From Polytrichum commune (lineage: Eukaryota > Streptophyta > Polytrichopsida > Polytrichales > Polytrichaceae), in assembly GCA_950295325.1 (NCBI GenBank), contig OX485806.1, positions 57,095,169 to 57,159,168 on the forward strand: a stretch of DNA of 64,000 nucleotides, in the 5' to 3' direction. The translations under genes were made by a program, and so were the position numbers. Of the stretch, positions 1 through 9,738 are shown piece after piece. The notes below the pieces were generated by a model, which was given only the letters and a program-made list of their open reading frames with translations, was not told the origin of the DNA and did not search any database. How positions within the stretch are numbered: position 1 is the first letter of the stretch; each line of letters begins with the position of its first letter.

Positions 1-66
1 ATGTATGTTCAGTGTTATGCTTGATATGTTTCGGGTTTCGGCATTATTGTGAATGGGCAGGGGTAG

Positions 67-90
67 GACCCTCTCGGATCCGAGAGGGTC
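67..90. repeat. 24-bp perfect palindrome, family 2 (first copy)
   Basis: Arms GACCCTCTCGG and CCGAGAGGGTC flank the two bases AT. Related copies are at 207-230 (one mismatch), 3065-3088 (diverged left arm, centre AA) and 3207-3230 (perfect arms, centre AA). A half copy lies at 2719-2728 and a decayed one near 3581-3604. The arms are conserved while the two centre bases change, as in the unrelated palindrome family at 37-47 kb. Function unknown. Confidence 0.8.
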
Positions 91-206
91 AAGGAGTAGT
101 GCTATGTAGGGCCAGATTTTGATTGAAATGATTTGAGGGCATGTAAGTTTAAGGTTATGCTTGATATGTTTTCGGTTTCGGCATTGTTGTGAATGGACTG
201 GGGTAG

Positions 207-230
207 GACCCTCTCGGATCCGAGAAGGTC
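207..230. repeat. Palindrome family 2, second copy
   Basis: Same arms as 67-90 with one substitution in the right arm (GAGAAGGTC). It sits at the same place in the 140-bp tandem unit. Confidence 0.75.
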
Positions 231-430
231 ATCAGGTTGTGCTTTGAAGGGTCCTATTTTGATTGAAATGATTTGAGGCATGTATGTTTAAGTGTATGTT
301 TGATATATTTTCTGTGTCGGCCTAGTTATGGATGGGCGAGATTTTGATAGAAATGATTTGAGGCATATAAGAAATTATCTTCTTTTGTCTTTATTTCCAA
401 TTCTTTGTTCTCGTGTTCTCTAATGTGTAG

Positions 431-2528
431 GTACATTCACCGTGAGCTTGTCGTGAAGAATGCTCTTCCTTCTTCGTCCTTGCCGACATTCCTTGACGAT
501 TGGATTGATGAAACCTTAAAGCTTTGTGTGTACACTCCCATGCAACTTGTAAAATTCCCACGGGTGCATTTGGTGGCTGGTGGTTGGTACTTGGATTGCT
601 CTCGTGGATTCATTCCCGACGTAGAAAAACCCCTCTACGAAAGCCTCGCTTCCTCGGCCCCTGAGGTAATTGAATTGGAGGAAGAGCCGGAAGAAGATGA
701 GAATCCCCCTGCTCCCATCATCGACAAAGAGGTTGCACCGGTGAAGGCTAAGGCCAAAGGCAAGAAAGTGGCCTCTAGTCAAGTCTCCACCCGCTCTTAC
801 ACAAAGGCCTTTGTTCGGGGCACCGCAGCTCCAGCTACCACGGTTGTGAGAAGTCCAACGGCAACTCCCTCTGCCCCTTCTCAGGACCATGCTCCGTCCC
901 ATAGCGGTGTCACCATTCCATCCGTGCCGCGAAAGAGGAAGGCTGTTGCTCCGGATACCTCCGCAACTTCTTCGGAGAAGTCCTCTTCTCTCTCTTTGAT
1001 AGAGAATGTCGACATGGGGGACCTCATAGAGGACCTCATGCGATCTAAAGTTCCCCCTCCCGCTTACCGCTGCATTCAAAAATTCCTCACTAAGGTTCGT
1101 TCTGCATTATCTTGTTTACCCGTTCTTTCATTCTAATTCAACACTTATTTACTTATATTTTTCCTTGGTTTTTTGCTTTCCAGGTTGGAGCGGGTCGTAC
1201 TCGTCCTAATACCAAGGCTAAGGTGCACACAGGGTTTGATCTACTCTTTGCGGATGTGCCTGAGAACTTTCGTGTACTGGGCATCTCCTCATCGTCGTCG
1301 GATGTTCCCCAATGGAATAAGCGTTCTTCCTCTCACTTTGAGGTTCTCTTTGCCTTTGCAAACGCCAACCTTCATGACGACGACGTTCTTGTTTTTGCAC
1401 ATGCCGCTGATCTTGACGTGTCTAGATCCATACATGACTGGGCACATACAAAGGACTTCTACGTTGCCGAAAACTTGTTCGGCATGAATGACCTCGACCT
1501 TCAATCGCCTACTAATCCATCGGAGTTGGTAATTCTTTTCTTCCCTCATCGTCGTGTATTCTTGTTTTTTTTTCCTTGCAATTTTGTACTCCTAATTCAA
1601 AAAAATTCATGTTTTACAGACTCGCAAGTTCTTTATCAAGGTTCTCGTGCGGAATGATTCTTTTTTGAATGTCCGGACCTCGGACTTCGAAGACCTGGGG
1701 TACAATCTCAAGAGAGATGGTTGGCTGAATAGCTTCGCCGATTCGAAGAACCAATCGCTGAGGGAGGACAGCGTGCCTTGGCGAGGTGCTCGTGAAAAGC
1801 GCCCGGAGTTTACTCCATTCTTTTCTCCGCCCTCACGAACAAGGACGACATTATCATAGACTGGCAATGTGGCCTTGGTTGGTTTTTCTTCTCCTTGTTT
1901 TTCATGGCTTTCTTCTTTATTGTTTTGTTTTTTTTTTATACATTCTCCTTTCATTATTTTATGCTCACATTCTTGGATTTCGTTCTTCTAGGAGGTTCCG
2001 TCATTGCAAGTCGATCCATTCAACGCCATATTGTGGCGCTTGAGTCGGATATCGATATCTTCAAGTCCATCCTCCTCCCAATGCGTGAGACTAACCAAGA
2101 ACACACTTCACAACGTGCTGCCCCACAACGTGGATCGGTTTTTACTCCTCCTCCCCGGAAGATGGCGAAAGGCAATTTCGATTTGCTGTGTGCGTAAGTT
2201 CGTTCTTGGCTTCTAACTTGCTTTGTTCGATTTTTGTCTTATCCATTCCGAATGTTTGGCTTGTGCTAATTTTTTTGTTGTCTATTTCTATATTTTCAGA
2301 GTCCATATTGAAAGCCCGATTCATGTCCTTCATGCGGACATGTTTTCAACCCCTTCGACGATGTATGAGCTCCCTTCTTATGTTGCTAACGTTGCCCATG
2401 TTTTGGCTGAAGTACCTTCCCCACCTCCTAGTCGCACCCGCCCTTTCAACAAACTAGTTTTGGATTTCCTAGACATAGAGGCCGACCAGGGCGAGGAAAG
2501 TGATAGACATGGTAGTCCAAGCTCTTGA
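431..2528 (+). pseudogene. Five-exon mobile-type gene with a SAM-binding-like motif, one frameshift
   Basis: Reading frames join through plausible GT/AG introns: exons 431-1094, 1184-1528, 1620-1877, 1992-2193 and 2300-2528 (TGA). Acceptors such as TTTTACAG and TATTTTCAG and a donor GTAAGT are visible. Exon 1 encodes an acidic and then Pro/Ser/Lys-rich linker. Exon 3 carries WRGAREKRPEFT, then shifts frame near 1812-1818. The continuing frame reads LTNKDDIIIDWQCGLGGSV across the exon 3/4 junction, then RSIQRHIVALESD. D-x-x-x-G-x-G-G followed by an acidic residue after the next strand resembles motif I of Rossmann-fold methyltransferases, but no catalytic motif IV is seen. I infer a methyltransferase-derived, probably mobile-element-borne gene. 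The 5' end is open: exon 1 seems to start at an acceptor (TGTGTAG), so an upstream exon is expected. Confidence 0.5.
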
Positions 2529-3639
2529 TTACGCCTCGTGCGTTTGAAACCTACATCATCTATGTATTGTCTATGTTCAAGTTTTTTATAATCTCATTTC
2601 CTGGTTTTCCATGACTCTTGTTCTCGCCACATGGTTCGGCCTAATTGTGTATAATGGCCACATCTTCTTTGAAATGATTTGAGGCATGTATGTTTGAGTG
2701 TATGTTTCATATGCATGGGACCCTCTCGTTTGGTCTATGTGTGTGCACTAGTTTGGTGGCTAGTGTCGGGTAGGACTGCTTGGGGTTCACGGGTTCAACA
2801 TTTTGTTTTCTTTTTAAAATGTTCCATGTTTAGGTGTTGGACTAGTTAGGGACTAGTTAGGTCCACGGGTTGGGGGCTTGATCATGATTTTATACATGTG
2901 GTATTATAGCCGTAATGCTATATATTGCATCCAGGTCATTATGAGGTGTACTACATAGGATCCCCTAATTGAGTTAAGGCTATACATGTAGGATGTGTGG
3001 TTGTGTGGATAGTTCCAACTACATTGTTGGTATGATCAACTATTTTGTATCTTGTCTAGAAGTAGTCACTCTCGCAACCGAGAGGGTCTTAGGCTAGGAA
3101 TGAAGGACCAGATTATCCAATTTCGATTTCAAAGCTTCCATTTGTAGATAGTTTCAATTACTTGGTGGTTATTAGGTTAAACTATTTTGTTTTTTGAATG
3201 GAATTAGACCCTCTCGGAACCGAGAGGGTCTTAGGCTATTAATGTAGGCCAAGATTATGGGCATGATGATAAATATTGCATCCCCCCTTCATTATATGGT
3301 GTACTAGCTAGGATCTCCTACTCAAGTTAGGATTTTCCATACTAATGTAATCCACTCAAATCAAATCAAACATCATAGCAATGGTGGTCACCTCCCCTTC
3401 CACCCTTTTTACAATGGAGGACTTCAAAGCACATGCCCTTCTCAACAAATGCAACTTTTCATTGCATTCTCCTACTCCATTGTGGTGACTGTTCGGACTC
3501 TCCCCCTTTGAATTCTTGTTCATGTTTTATTAGGCCAGATTTGTGAGTTTCATGCATAAGATGTAATTCTATGTTTCGGTATTCCCTCTTGGATCCGAAA
3601 GGTTTATTGTATGCAAGATTCTTGGGTTTCATGCATAAG
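2529..3639. other. Non-coding stretch with palindrome family 2
   Basis: No convincing coding frame. It holds the palindromes at 3065-3088 and 3207-3230, a half site at 2719-2728, and phrases also found in the 1-370 array (GAAATGATTTGAGGCATG at about 2660). It is probably the 3' flank of the gene at 431-2528 or part of the same repeat family. Confidence 0.5.
3207..3230. repeat. 24-bp perfect palindrome, family 2, centre AA
   Basis: Arms GACCCTCTCGG and CCGAGAGGGTC with centre AA instead of AT. A second copy with a damaged left arm is at 3065-3088. Both are followed by TTAGGCTA, so a larger repeat unit of about 142 bp is likely here too. Confidence 0.75.
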
Positions 3640-4345
3640 ATGGAGTGGGTGGGTGTTTAGGCCACAATTTGGACTTGTGAGTTTGAATGTTTGTTTTTCA
3701 ATGTGAGTGCTCTATACTTGAAATCTGGTATTCTGAAGGTAGGTGCTTTATGTTTGAAATCAGGATTTGTGAGGGTAGGTGCTTTATACTTGAATTGTGG
3801 TATTGTGAGGGTTTAGGCCAGAATTAGGACTTGTGAGGTTGAATGTTTGTGTTTCAATGTGAGTGCTTTATACTTGAAATCTGGTATTGTGAGGGTTTAG
3901 GCCAGAATTTAGACTTGTGAGGTTGAATGTTTGTGTTTCAATGTGAGTGCTTTATACTTGAAATCAGGTTTTGTGAGGGTGGGTGCTTAGTACTTGAATT
4001 CTGGTATTGTGAGGGTTTAGGCCAGAATTGAGACTTGTGAGTTTGAATGTTTGTTTTTCAATGTGAGTGCTCTATACTTGAAATCTGGTATTCTGAAGGT
4101 AGGTGCTTTATACTTGAATTGTGGTATTGTGAGGGTTTAGGCCAGAATTAGGACTTGTGAGGTTGAATGTTTGTGTTTCAATGTGAGTGTTTTATACTTG
4201 AAATCTGGTATTGTGAGGGTTTAGGCCAGAATTTAGACTTGTGAGGTTGAATGTTTGTGTTTCAATGTGAGTGCTTTATACTTGAAATCTGGTATTGTGA
4301 GGGTTTAGGCCAGAATTTAGACTTGTGAGGTTGAATGTTTGTGTA
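3640..4345 (+). repeat. 84-bp tandem array with some 33-36-bp expanded units
   Basis: The unit reads roughly GAGGGTTTAGGCCAGAATTT followed by AGACTTGTGAGGTTGAATG, TTTGTGTTTCAATGTGAGTG and CTTTATACTTGAAATCTGG. It repeats with small differences. Several units carry an extra short block (GGGTAGGTGCTTTATACTTG). The array ends abruptly at about 4345, where the gag of Gyp-A begins in mid-domain. Confidence 0.8.
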
Positions 4346-4831
4346 GGGGGAGGCATTGAAATGGTACCAAGATGTACCAGACAAAACCAGGGATGACTAG
4401 GTGGATTTCATCCAGCTATTCCTGAAGACCTTCCGAGAAGCGGGAGGTGAGGCAAGAGCTCTGGGACGGTTGAGCCGGATGGCGAAGAAGTCGGCGGAAT
4501 CAGTCCGGAAGTATGGCCAGAGGGTGAAAGCTCTGATTCAAAAACTAACGACTGAGATCGCCCAGAGCGTGCAGGTGGAATGGTACGTGGCAGGGTTTCC
4601 GGAAAGGATGGGCTTCCAGATCCGGCAGACCAGACCGGCCACCCTCCGGGAAGCGATGGAGGCAGCGCAAAACTACGAGAACTCGGCGCAATCTCTCCGG
4701 AAGTCCCTTAAACGAACGGAGGAGAAGGGAAGGAAGCATCACCGGAAGAGGCGGAAGTACAGCTGTCCCTCCGAATCTAGCTCCAGCAGTAAATCAGAGA
4801 CTACCACCTCCGAGTCCTCCAGCTCCGCGGA
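4346..4831 (+). pseudogene. Gyp-A gag, N-terminal (capsid) part
   Basis: The frame begins at the array border with EALKWYQDVPDKTRDD, reads through a TAG at 4398-4400, and continues DFIQLFLKTFREAGGEARAL to a basic and serine-rich tail (KHHRKRRKYS, then Ser-rich). The pattern of W-Y, F-L..F, and SVRKYGQRVKALI followed by FPERMGF matches the retrotransposon gag capsid domain. The frame is cut at 4831 by a solo LTR and resumes at 5804 with EEAACSSKARN. The N terminus is missing. Confidence 0.75.
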
Positions 4832-5803
4832 TGTCGCAACCCTTGCTAGGTTCCTTAATAATCTTGCCAATTTTCAATTCTAGCAAAGGTTACGAGTCGC
4901 TAACCCTTTGCATTCCGCCATGCTAATGGATAGCTCCTCTTACCCCGGACCAATAGTTCATAGGAGGGAACCAACCCTCCTACTTTGCTTTCGGGACTCA
5001 CCCCTTAATCGGTAACCCATTTCCCCAATGTGGACTTCCATCCATGGAAGTCCAATCCTATGTTGATCATCGCGTTGCCGGAGCAACACTACAACAACCC
5101 GAAGCATACTAGGCAACTATGGCCTCACAATAGGCCAAAGCCCATGGAGGCCTTGCCGTTCGGCCTCGGGTGGGTGAGGCCACACCACCTCACCCATATA
5201 AGCCTCTAGGACTCTATGCGGGGCCCCTACCCCACCGTCAACCAACCTCTTGTCTCTCTACCAAGAGTTGGGGCCAAGTGGACATTTTCCCTTAGCCGCT
5301 GGGCCTAGAAGCCCCCACAGCTTTAGACCATCATAACTTCCTTGTATGATGTCTGATCATAACAACCAACCACTCCATCCTCATCTACGCTTCACGTAGA
5401 TGCCGATGGACTCCTCACTTGCCACATTCGGGCAAGTGGTGAGGAAGTTATGCCTGTTTGAACCTTGGCAGTCCCGGGAATCACTCCCAGGCACTGCTGT
5501 ACCAGGGCGCTGTCCCGGGACAGCGCCCCACTCAAATGGCCATAACTCTTAGCTCACACCTCCGATTGAGGTGTTCTTGAGTATTCTAGAATCACCACGC
5601 CATGAGCTACGCATAGCTCATGGCCTTACCCTTGTGCCTCCTAGTCTTCGTGGGTGGGAGGCGTTCCCAACGCCCGGGGCCCTCACCCACACTAGGATCA
5701 CTTGGGCCCTCTCACCAACGGTGCCACAAGTCCCGGGTGTCACTCCGGGGTCCCCCTTGTGCCCATGGTGTTTCGGGCACTCCTCATGGAGAAGTGCGCA
5801 ACA
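4832..5803 (-). mobile_element. Solo LTR (family S), 972 bp, inserted in Gyp-A gag
   Basis: It begins TGTCGCAACCCTTGC and ends GAAGTGCGCAACA. The other strand therefore starts TGTTGCGCACTTC and matches the copies at 32907-33890 and 55069-55907. Short terminal inverted repeats (TGTCGC/GCGACA in the best copies) fit LTR ends. The 5 bases before and after are GCGGA and GTGGA, a target-site duplication with one change, and gag resumes across it. It contains a 24-bp GC-rich palindrome at 5505-5528. No coding sequence is associated, so it is a solo LTR or a small non-autonomous element. Confidence 0.75.
5505..5528. repeat. 24-bp GC-rich palindrome in LTR family S
   Basis: Arms GGGCGCTGTCCC and GGGACAGCGCCC are perfectly complementary. 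An imperfect 28-bp dyad lies just upstream (CAGTCCCGGGAA and CCCAGGCACTG). The same palindrome is kept at 33181-33204 (one change) and 55344-55367. It could form a strong hairpin in the transcript. Confidence 0.8.
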
Positions 5804-6560
5804 GTGGAGGAGGCCGCCTGCAGTTCCAAAGCCCGGAACCGGCATTCCGGAATTGTGAAAGACCGGAAGGGGAAAGAGTTGATAAAGGTCAAAGTAGAAG
5901 AGGACGACTCTCGGAGGATGATGAAGAACATATAAGACACCCAGCAGTCATCCAGGTCAATCTAGCGGAAAACCGGAAACCCAAAAGGACCGTCCCCACC
6001 GTCCCCACCAGCCGAACCAACGTGTGGTGTGCCCGGTGTGGTGAGGCCGGACACTTCCCTCCGGAATGCACCCGGCCTCTACAGAAGCGGATTCAGTACG
6101 TTCAGCCGGAGGAGGAAGTCTACTACATGTATCCGGACGCGGAAGTCTACTACATGTATCCGGACGCGGAAGTCTACTACATGTATCCGAAGTCTACTAC
6201 ATGTACGGAAGGGGACGAGCCCCCATTCCCTTCGGAAGAACTCAGACGGGATCCCGGATGATGCGATCCGGCGTCCCAGGGCCGGGCATGCAACCGCGCT
6301 ACCCGAGCCGGGCACCCGGATACTGCTTCAACTGCGGAAGTCCAGAACATTACGCCAGCAGCTGCCCATTCCCCAGACAAGGCCAGGGGGCGCCGCGGAT
6401 ACTTCCATGTCAGAATTGCCAAGAGTATGGGCATTCCGCTCCACAATGCCAAAAGCCGGTGCAGGTGAGACCGGTATTCAAATCGGTGGAGGTCCCACCA
6501 CGAGAACAAACAGGGCTCAATTACGGCCACACGGCGGGAATAGAGAATCCGGAGAAATGA
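5804..6560 (+). pseudogene. Gyp-A gag, nucleocapsid part with three zinc knuckles
   Basis: After the solo LTR the frame gives VWCARCGEAGHFPPEC, a CX2CX4HX4C knuckle near 6020. It then meets a 27-bp minisatellite whose last unit is shortened and shifts the frame at about 6186. The new frame has two more knuckles, YCFNCGSPEHYASSC and PCQNCQEYGHSAPQC. A TGA at 6558-6560 is in frame with the following protease region and is probably a decayed CGA. Three knuckles is more than the usual one or two. Confidence 0.75.
6103..6210 (+). repeat. 27-bp coding minisatellite, three full units plus a truncated one
   Basis: GAAGTCTACTACATGTATCC plus GGACGCG repeats in tandem and encodes EVYYMYPDA. The fourth unit lacks two bases at its junction (TATCCGAAGTC), which is where the gag frame breaks. 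Confidence 0.85.
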
Positions 6561-6569
6561 CGAGATGAG

Positions 6570-8606
6570 GTGGAGACGACCGAGGAGGCCGACGGAACTA
6601 TTTTCCGGGTCACCTTGCGTAGCTCCACCAAGAAGCGTCCCGAGATAGTCAGTAACAATAGGATTAGAAGGGGCAGGCATAGGGGTAGTAAGAAGAAGAT
6701 AGTCGCAGATCCGGAATCCAGTGATGAAGCCCCCCTTCCGGAAATTCCGAAATCTCCCCCCAGGGTAAACACCGGAAGTGGGGTAGACCAACATCGGATT
6801 CCGGAAGACGTCAGCGCAGAAATAAGACGGGAGTTGGCGGAACCCGGATCACTCCCGACCCGGATGACGGTCACCTTCGATGACGTTCCGGTCATCATAC
6901 CGGCCACTCTCAAAGTAGACGAGTACGACATTGTGGAGGACATCAAATCTCAGAAGGCTAACGTCACCATCGGACAGCTCCTCCATGACAACGCCAACTA
7001 TCAGAAGGTCATCCGGGAAGCCTGGAGTAAGAGACGGAGACGGACAACAAAGTTGCCGGCCGTCGCCATCAACTTCCTGCAGGTGGAAGATCAAGGCGCT
7101 CCGGAGGTGACGGTGGTGGTGGAAGGGTGCACGATCCCTCGAGTTCCGGTCGACGGCGGATCCGGAGTCAACCTCATGCTGGAGGACACCGCTTTCGACC
7201 TAGGGTACACCTCTTTCGAAGCCACGAACCAAGTCCTCCGGATGGTGGACCAGTCCTGAGTACTCCCCATAGGGCGGCTTTCACAGGTCCCGACCGTGAT
7301 AGGGGAGGTCACATACCTATTAAATTATGTGGTCATCCGGGTCAATTCCGGAAGACCCTTCCCCATGCTGCTGGGCCGACCTTGGCTGTACATGGCCGGA
7401 GTACTCGTCGACTGGGGAGCTAAAGAATTCGTGCTCGGAAGAACCAAGCAGAGGATCCCCTGGAAGCTAGACAGTTACCAAGGCGAGACGAGCGAATCAG
7501 ACGGGTACACGACGGACTGGTCCGGTTCGGAGGGAGAGGAGGAGGCCCTGAGTTACTTCGTGGAGCCTTTCGTTGAAAGAACGGAAGTTGAATTCGAGTT
7601 TCCGCACCCGGTTAAGGAGCTAACATTTCCGGAAGAAACTCAGCTGGAAGAAACCCAGGACGGAAGGGCGGAAACTTCCGAGGCCGGACCAGAAGACTGC
7701 TCCCTAGGTGAGATCAGTGTACCACTGACGGCCGAATGGATACGAGATCAACTAGCCGACGGAAAGCTACCCCCAGTAGGGGTGAAGGCGGAGGATGCCG
7801 GCTTACGATGGAGTACTTTCCGGGAGGACGGCGAGGAGCAGATTCCGGATAAAATCAAGAACGTTGTCAACCCCTCCGACTACGAGAAAGTCGAGGTAGC
7901 TCCAGGACGGACCTTCCTGATGAGGAAGTCGATGGATCTGGCGGAACGAGCAAGCTACGTAGCACTCCTAAGAGACTACTCGGACGTTTTTGCATGGAGT
8001 CCGGAAGACTTGCAAGGAATCCCCCCGGAATTAGGACAACATCGCATCGACCTCATGGACGGATCCGCCCCTGTCCGACAAAGGCAATACCGACTGAATC
8101 CGAAGTACTCGCTGATGGTGAAGGAGGAAATCGATAGTCTGCTGAAAGCCGGATTCATCTATCCGGTGTGCAACTCCGAATGGGTATCTCCCATCGTCGT
8201 GGTGCCCAAAAAGGTCAGAGCGGACGGAAAGGTGAAAATCCGGGTTTGCCAAGACTTCCGGAAGCTGAACGCAACCATTAAGAAGGAATACTTCCCGCTA
8301 CCCTTCACGGATATTATACTGGACCATGTATCCGGACACGAGTGTTACAGCTTCTTAGACGGGTTTTCCGGATACAACCAGGTCTTCATCCGGAAGGGGG
8401 ACCAACTCAAAACAACGTTCACCACCGAGTGGGGGACGTTCGCCTTCAAACGGATGCCCTTCGGACTGTGCAACGCTCCCGGTACGTTCCAGAGACTCAT
8501 GATAGATATCTTCAAGGATTTTTTAAGACACTTCCTAGAGGTATTTATAGATGACTTTGCAGTTTTCAGTCTACGGACGGAACACCACCAGTTCCTCCGG
8601 AGGACC
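6570..8606 (+). pseudogene. Gyp-A protease and N-terminal reverse transcriptase
   Basis: The frame continues from gag. The retropepsin motif VPVDGGSGVNLM is at about 7147-7180, followed past a TGA (7257-7259) by PFPMLLGRPWLYMAG. RT blocks follow: SPIVVVPKKV, VCQDFRKLN, FLDGFSGYNQVF, MPFGLCNAPGTFQ and the catalytic FIDDF at about 8548. Gypsy elements usually have Y/F-x-DD here, so the site is intact. The frame is cut at 8606 by Gyp-B and resumes at 24975/24980 as FQRCRETGLKLHPGKC. The GGACC repeat on both sides is the target duplication. Confidence 0.9.
8602..8606. other. Target-site duplication GGACC, left copy (Gyp-B)
   Basis: GGACC precedes the TGTCACC end of the Gyp-B LTR. The identical GGACC follows its GCTCACA end at 24975-24979. 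Removing one copy together with Gyp-B restores an open RT frame in Gyp-A (HQFLRR, then TFQRCRETG). Confidence 0.9.
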
Positions 8607-9680
8607 TGTCACCAAAAAGCCTCCACCCTTCAATTTCGTCCTAGCCCGAATGGAGAAGTTTATAATGACATGTAGAGATTTCTCTCTTTGTAACACAATG
8701 TATGATTCCAATCTATCGTTGGAATATACGCAACTTAGCCAAGTCTATACCATGTCTTCTTACACTCCTTAATTTCGTAGTTTGGAAGTTTGGAAGTTTG
8801 GACATAGTCTCGGTTTTTTGGCTCTCAAAAATTCATATGAAGTCCAAAAATGAGTTCTTGGTATCCATGGATAGGTAATGAAGTCCTCTACATGAATATG
8901 CAATAATATTTCTACTGCCACAAAGTATATGGTCGCAATTCTACGCTGTTCCCTTTGAATCTACATTTTTTCACTAGTTTTTGGAAATTTGGACATAGTC
9001 TCGGTTTTTGGCTCTCAAAAATTCATATAAAGTCCAACAAATCTAAATGCTCCAATAAGAGACTTTGCACATCCGCATAAGTATAAGGCTAATCAATGTA
9101 AATCCAAGTATTCAAACAAAGCCATAAATTGAACTTTAAATCATTCACGCCCAACTATTACTAACAAGAGGTCAAGCCCTCTTCAAGGCCAACTAGCCTT
9201 GGCTCCTAACCTTACATCCATGCACACACATGTGCTCCTATCTTGCTTCCCACGCACCCACACTTATAACACGTGGAGTGCCAAGGAGCACGAAGGAAAG
9301 AGAGGATGAGTGAGGGAAGAATGAAGGATTATATAGTGAGTTTGAGGGGGTGAGCACCCTCAAGGCTCACGATAAGCCCTCGAGATTTCCTTCTACTTTG
9401 TAGGCTCTTATCCTATCTCCTAAGCCTTCCTCCCTCAAATGATCAACAAGGATCCTAATTCAAACATTTAACTAACCTTGGCTTTCTACCTACCACACTT
9501 TACCAAGGTTTGTCCTTCTCCTACTTAAATCCACTCCACAAAAGCCTAATGATTCAAACTAAGCTTTCTTCAAGCTTCACTCTTTTTATATTTTTGTGAA
9601 TAATCATAAATCACCAAAACATCACTTATAATGTTTTACAAGTGTTAACAACCAATGTGGGCATCAATTTTGGGCTCACA
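8607..9680 (-). repeat. Gyp-B 3' LTR, 1074 bp
   Basis: Bounded by TGTCACC (left) and GGGCTCACA (right), with the target duplication outside. The right 405 bp (9276-9680) match 24570-24974 without length change; one substitution was noticed (ACTTATAATG versus ACTTGTAATG). Part of it, around GAGGGGGTGAGCACCCTCAA, is shared with the Gyp-C LTR, so the two families are related. Confidence 0.85.
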
Positions 9681-9738
9681 TTATTGGCGACCATCTGGGA
9701 CCGATTCCTAGAATGTCTTGCTTGAAGTCAAGTCGTTT

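Larger units (their letters stand above)
1..370. repeat. 140-bp tandem repeat, about 2.6 copies
   Basis: The phrase GTTATGCTTGATATG starts at 14 and again at 154, and a diverged form begins near 294, giving a 140-bp period. The first two units each contain the BamHI-centred palindrome annotated separately; the third has lost it. The array stops just before the first exon of the methyltransferase-like gene. The left end is cut by the window edge, so the true copy number is unknown. Confidence 0.75.

Noticed and set aside
5618-5845. Small ORFs (GDPGVTPGTCGT-type) in the solo LTRs
   Set aside because: They follow the GC-rich dyads of LTR family S on both strands and have no independent conservation.
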